Assembly: GCA_019914995.1 (NCBI GenBank)
Contig: CM034144.1
Span: 3,317,489 to 3,381,488, forward strand
DNA: 64,000 nt
Reading direction: 5' to 3'
DNA from: Acanthochlamys bracteata
Lineage: Eukaryota; Streptophyta; Magnoliopsida; Pandanales; Velloziaceae
The notes under the pieces are model-generated. The model made no database searches, had not been told where the DNA came from, and worked only from the letters and a program-made list of their open reading frames with translations. A program made the position numbers and the translations under genes. Of this stretch, positions 57,110-64,000 are shown piece by piece (positions within the stretch are counted from its first letter, which is position 1; each line of letters begins with the position of its first letter).

Positions 57110-59090
57110 TACGAAAGAATTTAGTGCCGTACTTAGGGATGGCATTTGAAAGCCTCAAAGCCACGAAACAATTCTACATAAATTATGAAAAAGTCGAGGA
57201 ATTTAGCGCCGTCACTCGAACTATGCAAAAGACTCGTGCTCATTCAGATGAAATCACTATTTGTCAAATGACTTGTTACCACTTTGATAATCATAGAGGC
57301 CATCGATCACAACAAATAGACATAGAACGAAAAAAAAAGTTAAGCAGAAGAGAAGTACGAGCACAACAAAGTACAGGTTTCGTGCAACAATGAGAGTGAA
57401 AAGACAATTTATTGGATTATAAGAAGTGGTGGGTTATGAAGGTGATCATAATCATGACTTTGTTAGTCCTGCAAAAATATTATGCATGTCCATTTGTAAA
57501 AATATCCCTATTGCAACCAAAAGTTTGATTGACTCATTTCGGGATGAAGCTATAACCGTGATTAAGGTAGCGGATATATTTGACAGACCGTAGGATGAAT
57601 TTGATGACAGAGACTGTTGGAACCATTTGTGTCATTTGGAGGAGTATTAGAAGTCTATCAGTGGTGATGTCATGGCAGCATTTAGCTTTTTTCAAAAGAT
57701 CTTAACTTTTTTCATACGATACAGATGGATGAAAACTCAAAAGCAATCAATTTTTTCTAAATAGATGGAAGGTCACGTAGTCAATTTCACTATTTTGGTG
57801 ACATTTATTTTTTAATACCATTTGCCGTAAGAATGTGTATGAGATGTCATTTACGCCATTCATTGGAGTTACCTATCATAATATGTCAATTCAATTTGGT
57901 TGCGCATTATTTTTGGATGAGACTTAAGAATCCTTTTAGTGACTTTCTGAGAACTGGCTTACAGATATGGGCGGGCGTGCTCCATCTTCAATCATCACAG
58001 ACCAAAATAGAGTTATGACTATAGCCATTGCAAAGGTAATCTCGAATACATGACATAGATTTTATTTATGGCACATTATGAAAAAATTTGCCGAAAAGCT
58101 TTTACATATTTATTTCAAAAAGTCAAACTTCAAAAAAGATATCAAGTCGTGTATTCGGAAAATTTATGTAGTTAACACCTTTGAAAAAAGGTGGGAAGAC
58201 TTGCAATGCGCGTATAAATTGCAGAAAAATGAATGACTTTGAAGCATATACGATATTCGACAAAAGTGGGCACCTGTTTATCATTGGGATACTTTCATCT
58301 CACAACAACTCTTTTGAGAGTTTATACTAAAGAATGAGAAATGCTTGAGTAAGATTGTTGACAAAGAGAAACAGGAGGATTATGCGACTGAACACTTATG
58401 TTGTATTATAAAATAAAAACTCCGATGTATTGAAAAGTGCAGCAAAACTGTATACAAAGAACGTGTATAATAAGTTCAAACAGGAATATGAGTTTCAACC
58501 AAATAGTTTATAAAGCTGCTGAAATTGAAGAGGGATACAAAACCTTATTGTAAGCATTAGAAGAAACAACGGTACGGCTCAAGGAGGTCAGGATGAGTAA
58601 TGATTAAGATAAGAATGCACTCGTTGATTCATGTATGCACAATGAGAATTTAGCCGATTCAATTGATGCCTCTCAACTTTTGCAATTAAATCCCAACATA
58701 TAAAAAACAAAAGGAAAAAATAAAGAAGGGAAGGTTTGCCAAGGTGGTATTAGAATAAAATGAGGTTTAGAGAAAGCTATTGCAAGAGTCAAAACGAAGG
58801 CAGACAAAAAATATTCATACTGTAACAAGTCTGGTGTCAAACATGACAAATGAAATTGTCCTGAGAATCCAAACAAAAAGAATAAGACAAGTAAGTCTAA
58901 TCATTTGCTTTGTTTTAATTCCTAAGTTCAACTTTTTTTTTATTCAAACTTTGACATTTTTCATCACTTTTTTACTTGCTAGTTATTGTTAGAGATGATG
59001 ATGAAGGTAAACATACTAGCGAAGATGAAGATAGTGAGATGAAGACTTAGCTATTGGGCTAGAGTAGGATGACGAATTTGTGTTGACATT
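57110..59090 (+). pseudogene. FAR1-related MULE transposase pseudogene, copy 2
   Basis: The FAR1-domain start MPYLGMAFESLKATKQF lies at 57,124-57,175, with a better kept body (57,124-57,393) than copy 1. EVVGYEGDHNHDFVSP (about 57,425-57,472) supplies the H-x-H end of the FAR1 finger. MULE-core traces are WLTDMGGRAPSSIITDQN (about 57,956-58,010) and HRFYLWHIMKKFAEKL (about 58,052-58,100). KNEKCLSKIVDKE and EHLCCII lie at 58,330-58,415. The SWIM finger region is deleted. A CCHC-like tail YSYCNKSGVKHDK*NC lies at about 58,808-58,855. Stops are scattered through every part. Confidence 0.86.
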
Positions 59091-59283
59091 TTCTATATAA
59101 GCACGTAGATGTTGTACACAATCTCTTCAAATGGTACTGTAAAAAAGAAAAAAAAATTGCACAACAAATTTTTTATTTTTTGTTGAATCTGATAAAGCTG
59201 CATCGTCAATATCATTAACAAAAAAAAAAGTTTAAGCTCTGCTAGCTCAATAACCGAAAATCAGTGAGCTCACTTGTCGAAAA

Positions 59284-59306
59284 CTAGTGAGCAATGTGCT
59301 CACTAG
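59284..59306. repeat. Perfect short palindrome among GTGAGC words
   Basis: CTAGTGAGC, five bases, GCTCACTAG. Further GTGAGCTCAC and CAGTGAGC words lie within 40 bp on each side. Confidence 0.9.
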
Positions 59307-59451
59307 CAGCTGACCAGTGAGCTACATCCGCTGTGCCTTATGCGATAAATGTGTAGAAATTTTATTTTATTATAATTTCGTTATGATTTATTTGTATTTC
59401 TTGTTATATGATTTCTTGATTATGTGACTTAATTTTTGTTGGAGCCGTAGA

Positions 59452-59500
59452 CGAATTCATCTGCCATAGGCGAATTCATCTAATGTCGGCGAATTCATCG
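59452..59500. repeat. Triple GGCGAATTCATC repeat
   Basis: GACGAATTCATC, GGCGAATTCATC and GGCGAATTCATC occur at about 18-20-bp spacing, joined by TGCCATA and TAATGTC. Confidence 0.85.
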
Positions 59501-59548
59501 ATGTGAATATAAGTCTTTATTTTAATTTTTATTGTTTTGAGTTGGTTA

Positions 59549-59641
59549 AGATTGCCGGTGCAATCCATCTACCATCTCCAGTAGACCTCCTCCTTTTGCA
59601 ACACAAGTCCGAGCATGGTAGATGGATCACACCGGCAATCT
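59549..59641. other. Hairpin with 27-bp stem and 39-nt loop
   Basis: The left arm AGATTGCCGGTG..ATCCATCTACCAT (59,549-59,575) pairs with the right arm ATGGTAGATGGATCACACCGGCAATCT (59,615-59,641) with two mismatches next to each other. The loop is 39 nt. It could be a tiny fold-back element or a small-RNA precursor-like hairpin. The sequence alone does not decide. Confidence 0.75.
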
Positions 59642-62317
59642 ATGTAATTATTATTTAATAGTTTAATTGTGTGGTAACTAATAGATATAAAGAAATAACA
59701 AATTATGTTACAATAAGTATGTTAAGAACAAATTAATTATTTTATAAAATATAGTAGTATAGTTTAAATAAATAAATAATATTATAATAGTAATATATGA
59801 CATAATATATTGAACTATTACATTACATTATATAATTATATATAATTTCAGTCATCACTTTTATTTTAAGAAAACACCAAAATTTATTCCCCATATCCAA
59901 ACCACTTTATTAAAGTCAATTTTCTACTACTCAGACGAATTCACTTTTCACACTTACACTACTAAACAACCCCAAACTAGGGTTGAGTTGCAACATACCT
60001 CTTTCGATGCGCTAAACAGCAATCTCTTTTCTCCTTATTGTGTTTGAACTTATGTTTTCTTTTACCATTGACATCAAATAGTTGCATATATCTTCCACAA
60101 CTATTATAGCTAATTGAAGAATATCCAAATATAGGCTCTATAGTCTGGTAATGTCTTCGTATTAGTAGCATTGTAGGTGCCCCTTACTCTTGGATTTTGA
60201 GAAGAGTGAAAAGAACTTTAGAAGTAAGATTGGCCCTTGAAATGATATCTACAAAGACCTTAATGTCAGTTGATCAGCTACACTTCTATTATTAATAGTG
60301 TATGATGGAAAAAAGCAAGTAAGCAGATAGTAACTGCAGTAGTAAAGCCTAGCACAAACCGACTAATCCACACCAAGGCCAGCTCGCCCGAGAAATCGCA
60401 AATTCTCTTACAATATTCTTTCAAGGTTACAGGTATGTTACAGAGTTTAGCTAAGTGAACCCCCTTACAACAATATATTATATCTCAATAAAAAAGCTTA
60501 AGGGAATGACATAAAGAAATGAAGAGAACAAGAAACTCAATGCATTCACAGGGCAATAAAAGTTCTCTACCCGGTAAGCATATATAAAACTCGATTATTT
60601 ACTCTGTTCGTTCTTACTCTGTTATATTCTCTACTTTGTTATGCTGTTATCTTATCCTTGATCTCAGTAAGAAATTTGTATGAGAAGATTGAATTTCCAA
60701 AGGATAACAAGAATGCAAACAATGGACAAAAGAAAAACGACTACTTGAAGAGACCCAGTCGTAGGGTTTCTTCTTCAGAAATTTTCTATGATTTCTTACT
60801 ATTGTAGGCCATTGTCTACTGATGTGAATAGCTTCATTTATTTCTCAAGAACAAGTCCTCAAAGTTTGAAATGAATCGGATCGTCATATGATGCTTCAAA
60901 ACAATCTAGTCACTCCAAATGTTTCGTAGGGTTTTCGGCTGTCATATTGTCCGAATTTTTTTTCTGATTTTTCATAGCCACCAGTATGTTATTCGGCATA
61001 CAAATAATATTCTCCATGATGCCAAAATAGATTTAAAATTCAATCGTATGTTGAATTATGAGGTTTTGAATTGAACCATGTAAGAGTTGTTTCCAAGTTG
61101 GACACTTTCCATCATTTTAGAGAATGCAATATATTCTCTAACATTTTTCTATAAAATCTACAAGTAAATATTAAAATATTCTAGACTGGTTTGCAACTTC
61201 TGCGCGCACCTGCAACTAGTTGGCGTGAGTAGGAAAAAGAAAATTGGCTCGGTCGTGAAGACGAGCCTTAGTTCTGCCCATTCAGAAGTCAATATGTCTA
61301 GCCACATTAATTAATCTTAGTTCTACCCATTCAGAAGTCAATCTGTCTAGCTACTTTAATTAATTTTCTAGACTTCATTAGCAGATATAATTGTCTCATA
61401 TTTTACTGTAGAATATTGGCTTTCATTAGCAAAAATTGGATCATCAAAATATGACTCAACCTGAAAGATAGTGAGCTTGGAAGTTACTTGGAGAATGTTA
61501 TTCAGGTGCATACAAATGAGACTTGAGCAAATAACGAAGTTCCTCAATTTTTGTAAAATTCATTTTTTCATGGTATGCCAAGATATTTGAACTGCAATTA
61601 ATAACTTCAACATTCGACTGTCCATATAAAAAATCAAATTATCAAAGTCTTACTTGAGTAGAGCGAGATTGCCACTGAAAAATTACTCTCTTGAAATACT
61701 GTTCAGCTGATGTCAGTCGGTTTCTATACGATCAGCAAACTTTATGAATTTTTTCTATCTTTATACCTAAAAGAATCCTTCTTACTTATCTATTTTGACT
61801 CGTTTTCATATCATCTTTCAACTGTAACAAAGAGTTCTCCGTTGCTTGAGCTGAAAGATATTGGCGCTAAAAGTAGGTCTCCAATTAGCTTTGACACTTG
61901 GTGAAATATGGGCTTCCATATGTTGTTCGGTTTCATGTGTTGTAGACATGTTCAAAACTTATTAACAATTTTCAAATATGAATTATCATCAAAATAATTT
62001 GGATATCCTACATAACTTTGTTTTATGTGAGTTCTTGTTGGTTCTCAAGCCATTCTTCCACCATTTTTTGGATTTAGGGCTTTTCTTTTTGCCTCTGATA
62101 GGGTTTAAGAGGATCTATTTATCAGAAATGTCGATCTCATGGTTTATTTAGACAGTCTGATATGCAATATCAAGAAAGGTGTGATTATGAAGGAAGTAAA
62201 TGCAGAAATAACAAGCTAAAAATAAATCAATGAAAGAATTCAACTGAAAGAACTCAATTAATCTCCCTGCCTCTCAACAAAGCATTTATATATAAGCTAC
62301 ATCTCAAGAGTCCCTAA
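59642..62317. other. Non-coding region, possible LTR fragments
   Basis: AT-rich. TATA-type signals (GCATATATAAAACTCG at about 60,578; on the minus strand CTTATATATAAATGC at about 62,283-62,297) suggest pieces of LTRs. No termini can be matched. The copia LTR at 62,318 appears inserted in the second of these. No gene is supportable. Confidence 0.35.
61267..61364. repeat. 49-bp tandem duplication
   Basis: CTTAGTTCT(G/A)CCCATTCAG starts both units (61,267 and 61,316), each ending ATTAATTAAT or TTTAATTAAT. They differ at about five positions. Confidence 0.9.
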
Positions 62318-62727
62318 TGTTAGTCAAAACAATGGCGGAAGCGAAAATAATTATGTAGGAAATTACTAACCTCCAGCCATAGTCAATCCTTTTTCTTGTT
62401 TTAGTTCTTCAACTCAATGAGTTCTTCCAACACAATAATAAATCACTATGATGGAATAAGATATCTCTCTTGAATTGTATGTGTTGGGGATCCAAATAAA
62501 TGCTATTTATAAGAAGTGAAGTAGTTTCTCCCATTAAGAAACTACCTCCACAATGATGGTAAGTATCAAATAACTACATGGAATAACTACCCAATAACTA
62601 CACTCAATGGAATAACTACTAGAACATGGGATAGTTACTATAAGTCCCACTATTTAATTATTCCATAATTATGTCACATAAAAGTAAAGACCATAAATAA
62701 TATGTGACATTAAAGTAATATCCAATA
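62318..62727 (-). repeat. 3' LTR of minus-strand copia element
   Basis: On the minus strand it starts TATTGGATATTAC, directly after a purine tract, and ends TTGACTAACA. Plus orientation gives TGTTAGTC...TCCAATA, 410 bp, with imperfect TGTTRG termini. A TATA region (CTTATAAATAGC, about 62,502) lies inside. The bases outside the end are CCTAA. The left partner LTR is beyond the window. Confidence 0.78.
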
Positions 62728-62740
62728 TTCTCTCACTTGG
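62728..62740 (-). other. Polypurine tract of minus-strand copia element
   Basis: The minus strand reads CCAAGTGAGAGAA next to the LTR start. The common copia form is AAGTGGGAGAATG. Confidence 0.8.
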
Positions 62741-63008
62741 TCTGAACTTTAGTTTATTATAATTTTCAAGTAGTATGGTATTACATCAATTATGGCGGTA
62801 ATTTTCTTTATAAATAAAAATTTTCTTCCATGTATTACAATGTAAGTTTTCTTCATTTGAATAAACTCATACTTTTATGAATAAATCTCAGATGTTTATT
62901 CTGGGTCCTCAAAATATTTGTGATTCTCAACATAAATGTATACGAATAGAAATGAGAAAACAAATTTAATACAGAGTTTCATTACAGAGGAATTGATATC
63001 ATATCAAC

Positions 63009-64000
63009 TTAAATAGTAAGTGACAAATTAGGACTAAGTCCCATTTTTATTACATGATCCTTAAACAACTTTGGTGGCATGTTTTTTGTTAAAGGATCTG
63101 CAATCATCAGCTCAGTACGAATGTGCTCAATTTGCACTTCATTTGTTTTAATGTGCTCTGTAATTGCTAAGTACTTAATGTCGATGTGTTTACTTCGACT
63201 TCCACTTTTGTTATTCTTAGCAAAGAACACAGCAGCTGAATTGTCACAATACATCTTCAATGGCTTAGAGATAGACTCAACAACTCGAAGCCTAGAAATA
63301 AAACTCTTTAACCAAATACCTTGTGATATGGCCTCGAAATAAGAAACAAACTCGGCTTCCATAGTAGAAGTAGCAATTAAAGATTGTTTTGCACTTCCCC
63401 AAGATATAGCTCCTTCAGCAAATATGAAGATATATCCAGATGTTGACTTTCGAGAATCAACAGAACCAGCAAAGTCTAAATCTAAATATCTAATAACTTC
63501 CAAAATGTCGGATCGTCTATATGTAAGCATGTAATTTTTTAGTTCCTTGAAGGTACCTAATGACCTTCTTTGCAGTCTTCCAATGATCAATCCTGGATTA
63601 CTTTGATATCTTCCTAACATTCCAACTGCAAATGCAATGTCAGGTCTAGTACAGACTTGAGCATACATCAGGCTTCCAATAGCTGAAGCATATGGAATGT
63701 TTTTCATTTGTTCCCTTTCAAGTTCATTTTTAGGACATTCATTCAAATTGAACTTATCGCCTTTCACTATGGGTGCAATACTAGGTGAACAATTTTTCAT
63801 CCGAAATCTCTCAAGAACTTTATTGATATAGGCTTCTTGAGATAATCCCAAGATACCTTGAGATCTATCTCTATGGATCTTTATGCCAATAACATAAGAT
63901 GCCTCACCCATATCTTTCATATCAAAATGTTCTGAGAGAAATTGTTTTACCTCATGCAATAACCCTATATCATTGGTTGCAAGCAAAATATCATCAACAT
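63009..64000 (-). CDS. Ty1/copia polyprotein C-terminus (RT end and RNase H), partial
   Basis: The frame is open from the window edge to TAA at 63,009-63,011, 330 codons. The window edge cuts inside the RT: VDDILLATNDIGLL at the start is the catalytic (Y)VDD box. FDMKDMGEASYVIGIKI, LSQEAYINKVLERF, PYASAIGSLMYAQVCTRPDIAFAV follow. RNase H then gives DLDFAGSVDSRKSTSGYIF, ISWGSAKQSLIATSTMEAEF, MYCDNSAAVFFAKN, SKHIDIKYLAITEHI and ADPLTKNMPP. It is much better preserved than the copia at 700-4480. One block of about 55 nt near 63,540-63,598 is read in a shifted frame, so the product is probably already damaged. The 3' LTR follows 270 bp after the stop. Confidence 0.9.
   Translation of the reverse strand, partial: VDDILLATNDIGLLHEVKQFLSEHFDMKDMGEASYVIGIKIHRDRSQGILGLSQEAYINKVLERFRMKNCSPSIAPIVKGDKFNLNECPKNELEREQMKNIPYASAIGSLMYAQVCTRPDIAFAVGMLGRYQSNPGLIIGRLQRRSLGTFKELKNYMLTYRRSDILEVIRYLDLDFAGSVDSRKSTSGYIFIFAEGAISWGSAKQSLIATSTMEAEFVSYFEAISQGIWLKSFISRLRVVESISKPLKMYCDNSAAVFFAKNNKSGSRSKHIDIKYLAITEHIKTNEVQIEHIRTELMIADPLTKNMPPKLFKDHVIKMGLSPNLSLTI

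Noticed and set aside
59877..60175. Possible MITE or mobile-domain gene near GGGGTTGTTTAGTAG
   Set aside because: Only one end-like sequence was found, and the 64-codon minus frame matches nothing I recognise.

Overview
The window is a repeat-dense, AT-rich piece of a flowering-plant nuclear genome, probably a eudicot. It has spliceosome-type intron signals, plant transposon lineages (Ty1/copia, Ty3/gypsy, TRIM-like, RTE-type LINE, hAT, FAR1-type Mutator-like elements, MITEs) and traces of an endogenous plant pararetrovirus. I see no intact host gene, no tRNA or rRNA gene, no CRISPR and no bacterial-type operon. Almost every coding trace is broken by stops and frameshifts. The only long open frame of a known family is the copia reverse-transcriptase/RNase H tail that runs off the right edge.

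Layout. 0-5.4 kb: an old copia element with both LTRs (the left one cut by the window). 5.7-6.5 kb: an 860-bp hAT-like non-autonomous element with an 8-bp target duplication. 7.3-8.65 kb: a TRIM-like array (three direct units, one inverted LTR). About 9.0 kb: a possible relic exon with a GNSGGPA motif. 9.9-10.6 kb: RTE-type LINE reverse-transcriptase remnant. 10.6-18.9 kb: one Ty3/gypsy element interrupted by a second related one that keeps both LTRs (10,995-16,423). 18.9-20.1 kb: truncated long LTR. 20.1-20.5 kb: fold-back MITE. 21.4-22.2 kb: Athila-like gag remnant on the minus strand. 24,705-27,439: a 2.7-kb solo LTR with a perfect 5-bp target duplication, lying between two diverged copies of another LTR-like repeat. 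30.2-37.1 kb: a Mutator-like element with terminal inverted repeats of about 470 bp and a decayed FAR1/MULE/SWIM transposase gene. 37.4-39.3 kb: four small non-autonomous elements packed end to end.

39-55 kb is the most unusual part. A hAT element with a DUF659-type transposase remnant and a partial inverted copy of its 5' portion (53.8-55.1 kb) enclose decayed caulimovirid-like sequence. That sequence comprises promoter/leader regions, tRNA-Met primer-binding sites, a CCHC zinc knuckle and a 30K-type movement-protein signature. The viral blocks are themselves arranged head to head, and the junction lies at the primer-binding site. No reverse transcriptase was found among them. The whole is a nested inverted structure.

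57.1-59.1 kb holds a second FAR1/MULE pseudogene. 59.3-62.3 kb is non-coding with a strong 27-bp-stem hairpin. 62.3-64 kb is the 3' end of a younger copia element on the minus strand.
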